NCBI RefSeq assembly: GCF_003569045.1
Contig: NZ_BFCB01000003.1
Location: 496,001-560,000, forward strand
DNA length: 64,000 nucleotides
Source of the DNA: Aggregatilinea lenta
GTDB taxonomy: Bacteria; Chloroflexota; Anaerolineae; Aggregatilineales; Aggregatilineaceae
Direction of reading: 5' to 3'
In this document: positions 24,145-33,631 of the stretch, one piece after another
Layout: every line of letters starts with the position of its first letter
How positions within the stretch are numbered: the stretch's first letter is position 1
Program-made: the position numbers and the translations under genes
The notes under the pieces: model-generated
The model's input: the letters and a program-made list of their open reading frames with translations, nothing else
The model's database searches: none
Told to the model about the DNA's origin: nothing

Positions 24145-24240
24145 AGCCGTAAACTGGCATCATAGGTGAAATGCAGTGCGTTTGGGTAGATACGGGTGGA
24201 TAGGGTTCTGCGCACCGCCGCGAGACAGCGCGCAGGGTAT
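24145..24240. other. Intergenic spacer before the importer promoter
   Basis: No gene or structured element is visible here. Together with the promoter, the MITE and the leader it makes up the 433-base gap between the PfkB kinase and the importer ATPase. Confidence 0.5.
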
Positions 24241-24293
24241 TTGACATCCGTGCAGACCTATGCTATGTTACCGTTACCATGTTATCGGTATCA
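24241..24293 (+). promoter_or_regulatory. Promoter with tandem LacI-type operators before the sugar importer
   Basis: TTGACA at 24241-24246 is followed after 17 bases by TATGTT at 24264-24269. Two adjacent 14-bp sites, TGTTACCGTTACCA (24266-24279) and TGTTATCGGTATCA (24280-24293), each differ by two bases from the site in front of the LacI gene (18104-18117). The first overlaps the -10, as expected for repression. Confidence 0.8.
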
Positions 24294-24373
24294 GGCAGTG
24301 GCCGGTCAAAAGTCCGGGATCATTTTTGAGTTTGGCGTTTCCCGCCGCCCATGTTGACGGCGGATAACACTTA

Positions 24374-24494
24374 GAGCGTGTACGGAAACCTACATCTCCC
24401 GGCCCCTTCTCCCTCAGGGAGAAGAGGGGCAGGACAGCCGCAGGCGCTTGTCGTGAGTATTGAGAAGGGGAGTAAAGCGGCTTTCCATATGCGC
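24374..24494. mobile_element. MITE-like element, copy A
   Basis: This 121-base copy starts GAGCGTGTACGG and ends in a decayed inverted repeat (CCATATGCGCCC). It is flanked by TTA on both sides (24371-24373 and 24495-24497), a likely target duplication. Internally it has the hairpin CCCTTCTCCCTCAGGGAGAAG. It lies in the 5' leader of the sugar importer, between promoter and first gene. Copies B and C are at 43902 and 54523. Confidence 0.8.
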
Positions 24495-24577
24495 CCTTAA
24501 AACCAGCGGCGTTCGAGATCGCTTTTGCGACCGGAGCCGGATCGTCAACAGAATTCTTGTTTGTAAAAGGAACTCTT

Positions 24578-26122
24578 ATGGCCGAACCTTTAGTGATTAT
24601 GGAAGGTATCGAAAAGACCTTTCCTGGCGTGCACGCACTGTCTGAGTGTAAGTTCGAGCTGACGCCCGGCGAAGTGCACGCGCTGGTCGGGGAGAACGGC
24701 GCCGGAAAATCGACGCTGATGAAGATCCTCTCCGGCGTTTACTCCAAGGACTCTGGCCGGGTCCTGGTCCGAGGCAAAGAGGTCGAGATCCACAACCCCC
24801 GGTCCGCCCAGAACCTGGGCATCTGCATGATCCATCAGGAACTCAACCTGATGCCCCACCTCACCATTGCCCAGAACATCTTCATTGGTCGCGAGCCGCG
24901 TCTGGGCCTGCCCTTTATGCTTGACGAAAAGCAGATTAACGAGCAAACGCGCGAGCTGTTGGGTCGCCTGCACCTCAAGCTCGACCCGCGCACCAAGGTG
25001 TCTGACCTGACTGTCGCCACGCAGCAGATGGTCGAAATCGCCAAGGCGCTGTCGTTCAATTCCGACGTGCTGATCATGGACGAGCCGACGGCGGCACTGA
25101 CGGAATCGGAGATCGACGAGCTGTTCCGCATCATCGGGCAGCTGCGCGCGCACGGCGTGGGCATCGTCTACATCAGCCACCGCCTCGAAGAGTTGGCGCG
25201 CATCGCGGATCGTGTGACGGTCATGCGCGACGGTCGCTACATCGACACGGTGGGCATCGACAAGGTCACGATTGACCAGATCATTAGCATGATGGTCGGG
25301 CGCACGATTTACGAGTCCGCGCCGCAAGTTCCTGAAGACGCCAGCGAAGACGTGGTACTTGAGGTGCGCGACCTCAACCGGGGCCGGGCGCTGATCGACA
25401 TCAACTTCCAGATCAAGCGCGGCGAAATCGTTGGCTTCGCGGGCCTGATGGGCGCGGGGCGCACGGAAGTGGCGCGCGCGATCTTCGGCGCAGACTCCGT
25501 CGACTCCGGCGAGGTATACGTTGAGGGCAAGAAGGTCAACATCCACCACCCGCGTGACGCCGTCCGGCACGGCATCGGGTACCTGTCCGAAGACCGCAAA
25601 CGATATGGCCTGACGCTGGACATGGATGTGGAAACGAACGTCGTGCTGGCGTCGCTCAGAAAGTTCCTGGAGTGGACCGGCGTAGTGAATCGCTCGAAGA
25701 TTCACGCGGTCGCCGCGCATTATGTGGATGCGTTGTCGATCAAGACGCCCAGCCTGCAGCAGAAAGTCAAGAATTTGTCCGGCGGCAACCAGCAGAAGCT
25801 GGTCATTGCCAAGTGGCTGACCGCCGACACGCAGATTTTGATCTTCGACGAGCCGACGCGCGGCATCGACGTGGGCGCGAAGAGTGAAATTTATAAGCTA
25901 CTCAACGATTTGGCGCGGCAGGGGAAGTCCATTATCATGATTTCATCGGAGTTGCCGGAAATCCTGCGCATGAGCCACCGCGTGATCGTCATGTGTGAGG
26001 GGCGCATCACCGGCGAGCTGCCTATCGGCGAAGCAACTCAAGAAAAAATCATGCAATTTGCCACCCAGCGCGGTGGCATCGTGCATACCGATGAGTCCAC
26101 CCCTTTGAAAGTTTCAGCATAG
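24578..26122 (+). CDS. Sugar ABC transporter ATP-binding protein (RbsA/MglA type, two ATPase domains)
   Basis: 514 residues from ATG 24578, with AAAAGGA 6 bases upstream; an earlier in-frame ATG at 24557 precedes that site. The N-terminal ATPase has Walker [10 protein letters not shown] (38-46) and Walker B V-L-I-M-D-E-P-T. The C-terminal half has the usual degenerate Walker A G-L-M-G-A-G-R-T, the signature L-S-G-G-N-Q-Q-K-L and Walker B I-L-I-F-D-E-P-T. This duplicated form serves CUT2 importers for monosaccharides. It is followed 10 bases later by the permease and then by the binding protein. The promoter and operators 280-340 bases upstream suggest control by the LacI protein at 18192. Confidence 0.96.
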   Translation: MAEPLVIMEGIEKTFPGVHALSECKFELTPGEVHALVGENGAGKSTLMKILSGVYSKDSGRVLVRGKEVEIHNPRSAQNLGICMIHQELNLMPHLTIAQNIFIGREPRLGLPFMLDEKQINEQTRELLGRLHLKLDPRTKVSDLTVATQQMVEIAKALSFNSDVLIMDEPTAALTESEIDELFRIIGQLRAHGVGIVYISHRLEELARIADRVTVMRDGRYIDTVGIDKVTIDQIISMMVGRTIYESAPQVPEDASEDVVLEVRDLNRGRALIDINFQIKRGEIVGFAGLMGAGRTEVARAIFGADSVDSGEVYVEGKKVNIHHPRDAVRHGIGYLSEDRKRYGLTLDMDVETNVVLASLRKFLEWTGVVNRSKIHAVAAHYVDALSIKTPSLQQKVKNLSGGNQQKLVIAKWLTADTQILIFDEPTRGIDVGAKSEIYKLLNDLARQGKSIIMISSELPEILRMSHRVIVMCEGRITGELPIGEATQEKIMQFATQRGGIVHTDESTPLKVSA

Positions 26123-26132
26123 GACATAAAAA

Positions 26133-27134
26133 ATGGATATTTCTGTCGCACCCAAACCACCTGTTTCGCGCTCGCTCGTCCGCTCCGATGCTACGCGGCG
26201 GCTGCTGGCGTTCGGGGCGCTGATTGTGCTGGTCGTGGCGTTTTCGCTGGCGTCTGAGAACTTCTTTACATTCAACAACATCAAGGGCATCCTGCTGGCG
26301 ACCTCGGTAAACGGCATCCTGGCGATCGGCGTGACGTTCGTGATTATCACCGGCGGCATCGACCTGTCCATCGGCACGGTGATGACGTTTTCGAGCGTGA
26401 TGGCCGGGGTGATCATCACCAACGAGGGCCTGCCGGTCCCGCTGGGCGTCGCGGTCGGCGTCGGGACCGGCGCGCTGTGCGGCCTGATCAACGGCATCGT
26501 TATCGCGCGGATGAAGGTGCCGCCCTTCATCACCACCCTGGGCATGATGTACATTGCCAAGGGCCTGGCGCTGATCATCTCGGAGCTGCGCCCGATTTAT
26601 TTCAACAGCGCGCCCGTGTTCCGTGACATTGCCATGGGGTCGCTGCTGGGAGAAGTGGTGCCGGAGTTCGACATCCCCAACGCAGTCCTGGTGATGTTCG
26701 GCGCGGCGCTGCTGGCCGGGTTCATCCTGACGAGCACGATCCTGGGCCGCTATACCTTCTCGCTGGGCAGCAACGAAGAAGCCACGCGCCTTTCGGGTGT
26801 GAATGCGGCCCTCTGGAAGACCGCCGTGTATACTGTGTGCGGCGCGTTTGCCGGATTGGGCGGCGTCGTGATGGCTGCTCGCCTGAATTCCGCGCAGCCC
26901 GCGCTGGGACAGGGCTACGAGCTGGACGCCATCGCCGCCGTGGTGATTGGTGGCACGTCCCTCAGCGGCGGTGAGGGGACCATTATGGGCACGATCATCG
27001 GCGCGTTCGTGATGAGCGTGCTGGTGAACGGCCTGCGCATCATGTCGGTTCCCCAGGAGTGGCAGACGGTTGTCACGGGCGCGATTCTGGTCGGCGCGGT
27101 CTATATGGACATCATCCGCCGCCGCGGCTCGTAG
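26133..27134 (+). CDS. Sugar ABC transporter permease (RbsC type)
   Basis: 333 residues with about ten membrane helices, BPD_transp_2 family. Typical motifs are F-V-I-I-T-G-G-I-D-L-S-I-G-T-V and V-V-I-G-G-T-S-L-S-G-G-E-G-T-I-M-G-T, the conserved cytoplasmic loop that contacts the ATPase. AGGA lies 8 bases before the ATG. It forms the membrane channel of the CUT2 importer with the adjacent ATPase, probably as a homodimer. Confidence 0.95.
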   Translation: MDISVAPKPPVSRSLVRSDATRRLLAFGALIVLVVAFSLASENFFTFNNIKGILLATSVNGILAIGVTFVIITGGIDLSIGTVMTFSSVMAGVIITNEGLPVPLGVAVGVGTGALCGLINGIVIARMKVPPFITTLGMMYIAKGLALIISELRPIYFNSAPVFRDIAMGSLLGEVVPEFDIPNAVLVMFGAALLAGFILTSTILGRYTFSLGSNEEATRLSGVNAALWKTAVYTVCGAFAGLGGVVMAARLNSAQPALGQGYELDAIAAVVIGGTSLSGGEGTIMGTIIGAFVMSVLVNGLRIMSVPQEWQTVVTGAILVGAVYMDIIRRRGS

Positions 27135-27148
27135 AAAAAATCCGTCGG

Positions 27149-27184
27149 GCGCTCCGGTTAACTTAATGCCGGTTAGTTGAGCGC
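27149..27184 (+). promoter_or_regulatory. Intercistronic hairpin between permease and binding-protein genes
   Basis: GCGCTC (27149-27154) pairs with GAGCGC (27179-27184). Between them CCGGTTA occurs twice as a direct repeat. No T-run follows. It lies in the 224-base gap before the binding-protein gene and may be a processing or stability element that allows higher expression of the binding protein. Confidence 0.4.
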
Positions 27185-27358
27185 TAGAAGCTGCGTATCA
27201 CGGTGAAAGGAGGGATCTGGGGCGTCATTGAACACGCCGAAGCAGCAGACTCAGCACTCGCCGTTCGAAGGTCCGGGCAGTCAACGAAGGACCCTAGTGA
27301 AGCAGAGCACACCAACGCTCGTTTTTGGACCGAAATAAACAACTAAGGGAGATTTGGC

Positions 27359-28402
27359 ATGAAATCTACGAAACTGTTTTCTATTCTGTTCGCCCTGATG
27401 CTTGCCCTGACGGTGTCCGTGGGCGTTGTGTATCCGCAAGGCCCGGATGAGACGCCCGCTGCGACGGAAGAGCCGGAAGCCGAACGTGTCCCGTACTGCA
27501 CGGAAGAAGTTCGCGCCGAGCTTGAAGCGCAGGACATCTACATCCCCGTGATCTCGAAGGGCTTCCAGCACCAGTTCTGGCAGGCCGTGAAGCAGGGTGC
27601 TGAGATGGCTGCGGAAGACTGCGGCGTGACCATCACCTTCGAAGGCCCGGAGACCGAGGCCATGGTCGACAAGCAGCTGGAAATGCTGCAGACCGCCCTG
27701 GACAAGGAACCGGATGCGATTGCGTTCGCCGCCCTGGACAGCCAGGCGGCCATCCCGCTGCTGGAGCGCGCCCAGGAAGAGGGCATCCCGGTGGTTGGTT
27801 TCGACTCCGGCGTTGACAGCGACATCCCCGTGACGACCGCTGCGACGGACAACGTGGCTGCTGCCGCGCTGGCCGCTGACATGATGGTCGAACTCATCGG
27901 TGGCGAAGGCCAGGTTGCGGTGATCGCTCACGACCAGACCAGCCGCACCGGTATCGACCGCGTGGACGGCTTCAAGAACCGTATCGAAGAAGAGTATCCC
28001 GACGTCGAGATCGTGGACATCCAGTACGGTGCGGGTGACCAGCTCAAGTCGACCGACCTGGCGAACGCCATCATCCTGGCGCACCCGGATCTGAAGGGCT
28101 TCTTCGGCGCGAACGAAGGCTCGATCATCGGCGTGCTGAACGCGGTGGCCGAACAGGGTAAGGAAGGCGAACTGGTCGTGATCGGTTACGACTCCGGCGT
28201 GCAGCAGATGGACGCGATCCGCGCTGGCACAGAAGCGGGCGCGATCACCCAGGACCCGATCGGCATCGGCTACTACGCAGTTGAAGCGGCAATCATGGCG
28301 CTGCAGGGCGAGGAACTGCCCGAAATCATCGACACCGGCTTCCACTGGTACGATGCCAGCAACATCGATGACGAAGCTATCGCGGCGCTGCTCTACGAAT
28401 AA
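27359..28402 (+). CDS. Sugar ABC transporter substrate-binding protein (RbsB-like)
   Basis: 347 residues. A signal peptide covers about residues 1-28 (K-S-T-K-L-F-S-I-L-F-A-L-M-L-A-L), without a lipobox cysteine. The mature part is a type I periplasmic binding protein: I-Y-I-P-V-I-S-K-G-F-Q-H-Q-F-W near the start, D-A-I-A-F-A-A-L-D-S, V-V-G-F-D-S-G-V-D and V-V-I-G-Y-D-S-G fit ribose/galactose-type proteins. AGGGAG lies about 9 bases before the ATG. It completes the CUT2 importer, and a strong terminator follows at 28465. The ligand cannot be read from sequence; the nearby pathway suggests a hexose or polyol. Confidence 0.95.
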   Translation: MKSTKLFSILFALMLALTVSVGVVYPQGPDETPAATEEPEAERVPYCTEEVRAELEAQDIYIPVISKGFQHQFWQAVKQGAEMAAEDCGVTITFEGPETEAMVDKQLEMLQTALDKEPDAIAFAALDSQAAIPLLERAQEEGIPVVGFDSGVDSDIPVTTAATDNVAAAALAADMMVELIGGEGQVAVIAHDQTSRTGIDRVDGFKNRIEEEYPDVEIVDIQYGAGDQLKSTDLANAIILAHPDLKGFFGANEGSIIGVLNAVAEQGKEGELVVIGYDSGVQQMDAIRAGTEAGAITQDPIGIGYYAVEAAIMALQGEELPEIIDTGFHWYDASNIDDEAIAALLYE

Positions 28403-28464
28403 GCGTCGATCTGTCTGACGTCTCAGACAACTGCGCTCCGGCGACCTGACCGGGGCATTCAACA

Positions 28465-28503
28465 CACGGCCTCCCGAAGTACTGGGAGGCCGTGGCGTTT
28501 TTT
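28465..28503 (+). terminator. Terminator of the sugar importer operon
   Basis: A perfect 11-bp stem (CACGGCCTCCC, 28465-28475, with 28484-28494) and an 8-base loop are followed by GCG and six T. Confidence 0.93.
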
Positions 28504-28880
28504 GTATGATCGGTTGATGTGGGGGAAAAACGTAGGGGCGGCGCTATGCCCATTTATAAAATAATCCGGTGATCGTCGCGACCTCACCCCCGGCCCCTCT
28601 CCAGTCTATACATCGGGGCTGGAGAGGGGAGACAAGCATCAACCGTACATCCGTAGGGCCGGGGCAGGCCCCGCCCGTTGAGAGAAAAGCCGGGTAGAGC
28701 TTGCTCTACCCCTACGGATCGCGCGTCGTGGCCCTGGTGACTCACAGCAAATGTTCTTGTGGCCCGTATTCGCATCGTTAACTTGGTGCACATGGGGCGT
28801 ATCGCAATACGCCCCTACTTTGCTCTGTTGGGTGGACAAGTCGTGAATTGCCCCTACAGATCGCGTTTTTTGCCGTCCCA
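28504..28880. repeat. Intergenic block of dispersed GC-rich palindromes
   Basis: This gene-free stretch carries several palindromic units. CCCCTCTCCAG (28594-28604) pairs with 28619-28629 and is preceded by ACCTCACCCCCGG. A GGGGCAGGCCCCGCCC unit and GGGTAGAGCTTGCTCTACCC lie around 28659-28720. GGGGCGTATCGCAATACGCCCC is at 28794-28815. The same unit types recur in other gaps of the window. No coding potential is visible. Confidence 0.75.
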
Positions 28881-29969
28881 CTACACCGTCGGGCTGGGGC
28901 CGCGACGCAGGTCCTGCCACGGACCGCCGTCGGCGAAGCGTTGCGGCTCAAGCACCTTCGGGCGCGGATCTTCCGCCTGGTCGAGCTGGAGCACCATCCA
29001 GCGGGGGTAAGGCACGCCGGGGTCGGAGACGGCGTTCAGGTCGCGGAAGTCCTCGTCGGTCAGCTTGAGGTCGGCGGCCTTGATGTTGTCGTCCAGGTGT
29101 TCCAGGCGGCGCGCGGCGACTAGCACGCTGCTGATGGCGGGCTGGGCCATCGTCCACGCGATGGCGACGCGGGCCGGAGTTGCGTCATGGCGGGCGGCGA
29201 TGGCGTGCAGGGCGTCCACCACGTTGTAGCCCAATTCTTTGTCGAACGGTACGAACTGGCCCGCCTCGGCGAAGCGTGTATCGTCCGGCGGGGGCTGGTT
29301 GCGGCTGTATTTGCCCGCCAGGAAGCCGCCCGCGAGCGTGCTCCACACCAGGATGCCCATGCCCGTATACTGTGCGAAGTCCATCCATTCGTATTCCAAC
29401 CCGCGCCCGACCAGGCTGTAATACATCTGGGCGGTGACGAACTTTTCGAGATGCTGTTCGCGTTGGATGCCGAGCGCCATCGCGGCCTGCCACGCCATGT
29501 AGTTGCTCAGACCGATGTAGCGCACCTTGCCCTGACGGACCAGATCGTCGAGCGCGCGCAGCGACTCTTCGAGCGGCGTGTTGGAGTCCCAGCCGTGTAA
29601 CTGGTAGAGGTCGACGTGGTCGGTTTGCAGGCGGCGCAGGCTGGCCTCGATTTCGCGCATGAGGTTGACGCGCGTCGCGCCGCTGTGGTTGAAGTCGGTG
29701 TCGCTCATCGGCAGGCGCGCTTTGGTCGCCAGCACGATGTCGTCGCGGATGCCCTTGATCGCGTTGCCGATCAGCGTTTCGCTCTCGCCCCGGCTGTAGA
29801 CGTCGGCGGTGTCGATGAAGTTGATGCCCCGGTCCAGAGCGAACTTGATCATCTCGTTGGTAGCTTGCTGGTCGAGGCGACCCACGTTCATGGCCTCGCC
29901 AAACTGCATCGTACCCAGCCCCAGGGCGCTGACGATCAGCCCTGAACTGCCCAGCCTTCGGTATTCCAT
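28881..29969 (-). CDS. Aldo/keto reductase (YajO/Tas-like)
   Basis: 362 residues. [11 protein letters not shown][10 protein letters not shown] opens the protein. The tetrad residues lie in [16 protein letters not shown] (Asp, Tyr), V-L-A-T-K-A-R (Lys) and L-Y-Q-L-H-G-W-D (His). It is a different subgroup from the aldo/keto reductase at 19274, closer to the shaker-beta-like AKRs. It appears monocistronic, with no link to neighbours beyond strand. The substrate is unknown. Confidence 0.93.
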   Translation of the reverse strand: MEYRRLGSSGLIVSALGLGTMQFGEAMNVGRLDQQATNEMIKFALDRGINFIDTADVYSRGESETLIGNAIKGIRDDIVLATKARLPMSDTDFNHSGATRVNLMREIEASLRRLQTDHVDLYQLHGWDSNTPLEESLRALDDLVRQGKVRYIGLSNYMAWQAAMALGIQREQHLEKFVTAQMYYSLVGRGLEYEWMDFAQYTGMGILVWSTLAGGFLAGKYSRNQPPPDDTRFAEAGQFVPFDKELGYNVVDALHAIAARHDATPARVAIAWTMAQPAISSVLVAARRLEHLDDNIKAADLKLTDEDFRDLNAVSDPGVPYPRWMVLQLDQAEDPRPKVLEPQRFADGGPWQDLRRGPSPTV

Positions 29970-30056
29970 TGTGTCTATCCCTTCGGTCCTAAAAAGGTAA
30001 ATGACCTGCTGCCTACTGTAAACCTGTCAGGGGGAATGCACAAACACCCGACGCGC

Positions 30057-30500
30057 TCAGGCTTCTGCGCGTACAAAGGCCGCGAGCTGCGCCAACTCCT
30101 TCCGGTAGATGCGGCGCGTGACGACCGGCGTGATCCAGCGTTCCAGCGCGGACCCGCCGGGGCTGTCGGTGGCGATGGTCACGCGGGCCTGCTCGCCGCT
30201 GCCCGCCGGCTCCACGGTGAAGGTCGTGACGACGCCCGCCTCGGCGTCCGTTTCGACCAGCACGCGGCCCGGTTCCGGCTCGCTGACCGTCATGTGATAG
30301 CGGCGCCTGGCGCCCATCACGCTCATGTGCACCTGGATCACCGTGCCCGCACCCTGACCGCCCTGTTCGAGCACGAGCGCCGTAAAGTAGGGCTTGGGCA
30401 GGATCGCCGGATGCCCCACGCGGTAATCGGCCAGGATCGCATAAATCGTCTCCGGACGCGCCGGAATAATAGCGGACACCTCGACATGAATTGTACTCAT
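30057..30500 (-). CDS. SRPBCC family protein
   Basis: 147 residues of the START/Bet v1-like (SRPBCC) superfamily. It begins S-T-I-H-V-E-V-S-A-I-I-P-A-R-P-E-T-I-Y-A-I-L-A-D-Y, the usual first strand and helix of polyketide cyclase/dehydrase-like proteins, and alternates strands to a C-terminal helix. AAAGGAG lies about 8 bases upstream of the ATG. These proteins bind hydrophobic ligands; the ligand here is unknown. Confidence 0.88.
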   Translation of the reverse strand: MSTIHVEVSAIIPARPETIYAILADYRVGHPAILPKPYFTALVLEQGGQGAGTVIQVHMSVMGARRRYHMTVSEPEPGRVLVETDAEAGVVTTFTVEPAGSGEQARVTIATDSPGGSALERWITPVVTRRIYRKELAQLAAFVRAEA

Positions 30501-30614
30501 ACACCTCGCTCCTTTTGCCTGCTCTCCTGCCCGGTGTGGCTGAATCCGGGCATCACACCTGATGGCTTATGTATACAACGGATCGGGATAAATGAGCGAG
30601 TGGCGCGGGAACGC

Positions 30615-30650
30615 AAAACCTCCCGGCTCTGAGGGGGAAGAGCCGGGAGG
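30615..30650 (-). terminator. Terminator downstream of the DoxX gene
   Basis: A perfect 12-bp stem (CCTCCCGGCTCT, 30619-30630, with 30639-30650) has an 8-base loop. On the minus strand it is followed by TTTT. It lies 30 bases after the DoxX stop. Confidence 0.85.
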
Positions 30651-30679
30651 CTGAGACCTGCGAAACGCAGAGTTTGTGC

Positions 30680-31270
30680 TTAGCTGGCCGAACTTTCGGA
30701 CGGCGTCTTGCGCAGGTTCCGTGCCCGGTCGAGCAGCGTGCGGTAGTTGAAGACCGCGTAGTCCACGCCGATGTAGCCCGCGACGCGCCAGGCGATGATC
30801 AGCGCCAGAGCGACGACGAACAGCATGGGGTTGGTGCTAGCGGACCCGGCCATCATGTAGTTCCAGTTCATCACTGCGCCGAAGAAGGCCGCGATGCCCA
30901 CGAACGCCCCGATGATGAGCGCGATGCCGACCAGCAGCTCGCCGTATACGACGAACTTGGCGAACCAGGTGTAGGCGTTGGCATCGAGCAGGCCCTGGAG
31001 GAATGAACGGTACCAGTCGAAGGCGATCGGCGCGCGACCTGTTTCAGGAATGGCGACGGCGCCAGTCCAGTATCCCTTCAGCGCAAGGCCAGTCTGCGTC
31101 CAGGCGGGGTCGCTGATCTTGTGCTGGGCGGCTTCAATCCACTGCCAGCCGAGCCACACGCGGATGGGCAGCCACAGCAGGGCGGCGAAACGGTTGGTGA
31201 ACAACTGCTGGAACAGCGATGGCGCTTCGAGAGTGGTCGTGCCGCGACGAGAAGCGGTAATGGTAGCCAT
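30680..31270 (-). CDS. DoxX family membrane protein
   Basis: 196 residues with four membrane helices. R-V-W-L-G-W-Q-W-I-E-A-A-Q-H-K-I and the last-helix segment A-W-R-V-A-G-Y-I-G-V-D-Y are typical of DoxX-like quinol-oxidase-associated proteins; G-E-L-L-V-G-I-A-L-I-I-G-A-F is the conserved central helix. GGAGG precedes the ATG. The gene has its own terminator (30615) and seems monocistronic. DoxX homologues take part in thiosulfate oxidation or redox stress in some organisms; no function can be assigned here. Confidence 0.92.
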   Translation of the reverse strand: MATITASRRGTTTLEAPSLFQQLFTNRFAALLWLPIRVWLGWQWIEAAQHKISDPAWTQTGLALKGYWTGAVAIPETGRAPIAFDWYRSFLQGLLDANAYTWFAKFVVYGELLVGIALIIGAFVGIAAFFGAVMNWNYMMAGSASTNPMLFVVALALIIAWRVAGYIGVDYAVFNYRTLLDRARNLRKTPSESSAS

Positions 31271-31440
31271 GATCCTGTGTTCCTCCGTGAAAAGACGAGT
31301 GTCGTCTGAATGTCTGTGAGCCGGTGCCTAAGCTTCATTGATGACACCAGTATAGAACGTCGGAGGAAGCTCTTGTAGCGGGGAAAACCCGGTTGCTTAA
31401 GGGAGAATGTCAGGGTTTCCCTGACCGTAACGGATGCGGC

Positions 31441-32139
31441 TTATTCCTCGTCCAACAGGCCGCGTGCCAGGGCGTCGCGCACGAGCTGCGCGCGCGTGCT
31501 GAGGCCGAGCTTTTCCATGCCACGCGCCCGGTACGTCTCAACTGTTTTCACGCTCAGCGCCAGCCGGTCGGCGATTTCGGCGTTGGTGTAGCCGAGCGCC
31601 ACCAGCCGCAGCACGTCCGCCTCGCGCCTGGAGAGCGTGTCCCACGGGTTGCTGCCGTTCTCTACCGGGCTGCTGGCCGGTTCGTTGGCTTCCAAATTGA
31701 GCAGCTTTTCCATCATCGCGGAGTGCACGTAGACTTCGCCGCGCATCACGGCGCGGATGGCGTTGAGCAGCTCGCTGTCCACCGCCTTTTTGAGCACGTA
31801 TCCGGCAGCGCCCAGCGCCAACGCCTGCCGCAGATAGCTCTCGTCGTCGTGCATGGTCAGCACCAGCACGCGGCTGTCCGGTACGACTTCCTTGATCGTG
31901 CGCAGTACTTCCAGCCCGCCCAGGCCCGGCATCGACAGATCGAGCAGGATCAGGTCGGGCCGCAGATCCTCCGCCAGGGCCAGGGCGCGTGCGCCGTTCG
32001 CGGCTTCGCCCACCACGTTCAGATCGGGCTGGGCGTCGAGCAGCAGCTTGAGGCCCGCCCGCAGGATCGCGTGGTCGTCGGCCAGCAGAATGCGCGTGGC
32101 GCCGGCCTGACTATGAGTGTTCATGTTGGTGGTTGCCAT
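31441..32139 (-). CDS. NarL/FixJ-type response regulator
   Basis: 232 residues. The receiver domain (about 15-130) has the acidic pair D21/D22, the phospho-acceptor D67 in L-I-L-L-D-L-S-M-P-G, and the Thr and Lys of T-M-H-D-D and V-L-K-K-A. The LuxR-type helix-turn-helix (about 165-225) reads L-S-R-R-E-A-D-V-L-R-L-V-A-L-G-Y-T-N-A-E-I-A. It overlaps the 3' end of the sensor kinase gene by 29 bases, so the pair is coupled. An ATG at 32124 is an alternative start. Confidence 0.96.
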   Translation of the reverse strand: MATTNMNTHSQAGATRILLADDHAILRAGLKLLLDAQPDLNVVGEAANGARALALAEDLRPDLILLDLSMPGLGGLEVLRTIKEVVPDSRVLVLTMHDDESYLRQALALGAAGYVLKKAVDSELLNAIRAVMRGEVYVHSAMMEKLLNLEANEPASSPVENGSNPWDTLSRREADVLRLVALGYTNAEIADRLALSVKTVETYRARGMEKLGLSTRAQLVRDALARGLLDEE

Positions 32140-33631
32140 GCTCGGATGGTTCTTGCGTGGGAGAAAAGGCCGGGATCTCGATAAATAGGCTCGTGCCGTG
32201 CCCCGGCTCGGACTCGATCTTCAGCGTGCCCCCCAGCAGCTCGGCCCGCTCGCGGATGCCGTACAGGCCCAGGTGCTCGCGGCTGCCCTGCGCCATAACG
32301 TCGGCGGACATGCCGATGCCGTCGTCCTCGACGATGACCAGCGCCTTCGTGTCACGCCGGTCGATGATAACGCTGACCGTCTGGGCCTGGGCATGGCGCG
32401 CGACGTTGGTCAGCGCTTCCTGCACGATGCGGTAGATGGTCGTTTCGACTTCGGGCGCGATGCGCTGGCCGTCGATGCCGTGAATGGTGAGGTCGATTGT
32501 CAGGCGGTAGCGGTCGCGGAAATCGCTCACGACGCGCTTGAGTGCCGCCGCCAGTCCCAGGTCATCCAGCACGTTGGGGCGGAGCTGCCACGCCAGACCA
32601 TGCACCTCTTCCAGGACGCCGCTGACGACCTGGCGCAGATCCTCGGTGTGGTGATGCAGATCGTGGCCACCAGACTGTTCCAGGGCGTGCAGGCCGACCA
32701 GCAGCGAGGTCAGCGACTGGCTGGTGCTGTCGTGCAGCTCGCGCGCGATGCGCCGCCGCTCCTCTTCCTGCGCGGCGATTACGCGGCTGACGTACTGCGC
32801 GCGCAGCTCATCCCGCTCGGCGCGTTCTTGTTCGGCCTGGACCAGCGCGGCGGACATGGTGTTGAAGGCGACCGACAGGCGCCCGATCTCGTCGTCCGCC
32901 CAGGGCGTGACGCGCTGGCTCAGGTCACCGCTGGCGACGGCCTGTGTCGCCTCGACCAGATTGCTGATCGGGCGGGTGATGATCCAGGTCAGGAACACTG
33001 CCGCCAGGATGCCCGCCAGCGACATGACGAGGCTGGTGATGATGAGCTGGCGCGTGACAGTCGTCACCGCCGCCTGCATCTTCTCGTCCGATAGGCCGAC
33101 GCGCACGGTCACCGTGGAGCCGTCCGCGAGTGGGAAGCTCTCCGCCACGTCCAGCACGTGCGCGTCGCCCACGTCGCGCCAGACGGACGCGTGGTGAGCG
33201 CCTGGGGCGGGTGGGGTCGCGTTCAGCGCGCTGGCGGGCACGCTGCCGGTGCTGCCCAGCAGCGTCCTATCCGCAGCCGTGACGAACAGGTAGGCGATGT
33301 CTGTGTTGTGGCGCTCGTCGGAGTAATGTTCCTGTGTTTCGTTGACCAGGAAGCCGAGGTCGGCGGTTTGCCCCGCGTTGATCAGGTTTTCCGCGCTGCT
33401 CGCTACGTGGGAGGTGATCGAGATGGCCTGCGTTTCAAGCTCGTCGTGCAGGATGCCGGTCATCGAGTGGCGCACCTGGATCGTCACGAACGCGCTGAGC
33501 AGGATCACCGTGCCCAGCACGATGCCGAGCACTTTGGTGCGCACGCTGACCGCGCCGACAATCGCCCAGAATCGTTGGAAGGTGGTCGATTGCAGCAGGT
33601 TGTCGATGGGCCGCGAGGCGTTCTGTCTCAC
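32111..33631 (-). CDS. NarL-type sensor histidine kinase with HAMP domain
   Basis: 506 residues. One membrane helix near residues 33-52, an extracytoplasmic sensor of about 140 residues, a second helix near 195-215, then a HAMP domain (I-I-T-R-P-I-S-N-L-V-E-A-T). The HisKA_3 helix has the phospho-acceptor His in R-R-I-A-R-E-L-H-D-S-T-S-Q-S-L near residue 295. The ATPase domain has E-A-L-T-N-V-A-R-H-A and V-E-D-D-G-I-G-M. It pairs with the overlapping response regulator. The signal sensed is unknown; the sensor domain shows no cysteine or heme motif. Confidence 0.95.
   Translation of the reverse strand: MRQNASRPIDNLLQSTTFQRFWAIVGAVSVRTKVLGIVLGTVILLSAFVTIQVRHSMTGILHDELETQAISITSHVASSAENLINAGQTADLGFLVNETQEHYSDERHNTDIAYLFVTAADRTLLGSTGSVPASALNATPPAPGAHHASVWRDVGDAHVLDVAESFPLADGSTVTVRVGLSDEKMQAAVTTVTRQLIITSLVMSLAGILAAVFLTWIITRPISNLVEATQAVASGDLSQRVTPWADDEIGRLSVAFNTMSAALVQAEQERAERDELRAQYVSRVIAAQEEERRRIARELHDSTSQSLTSLLVGLHALEQSGGHDLHHHTEDLRQVVSGVLEEVHGLAWQLRPNVLDDLGLAAALKRVVSDFRDRYRLTIDLTIHGIDGQRIAPEVETTIYRIVQEALTNVARHAQAQTVSVIIDRRDTKALVIVEDDGIGMSADVMAQGSREHLGLYGIRERAELLGGTLKIESEPGHGTSLFIEIPAFSPTQEPSEHGNHQHEHS

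Noticed and set aside
28604-28611. GTCTATAC, an exact match to the core of the regional operator
   Set aside because: It lies in the loop of a dispersed palindrome after a terminator, with no promoter and no TT/AA flanks, so chance is more likely.
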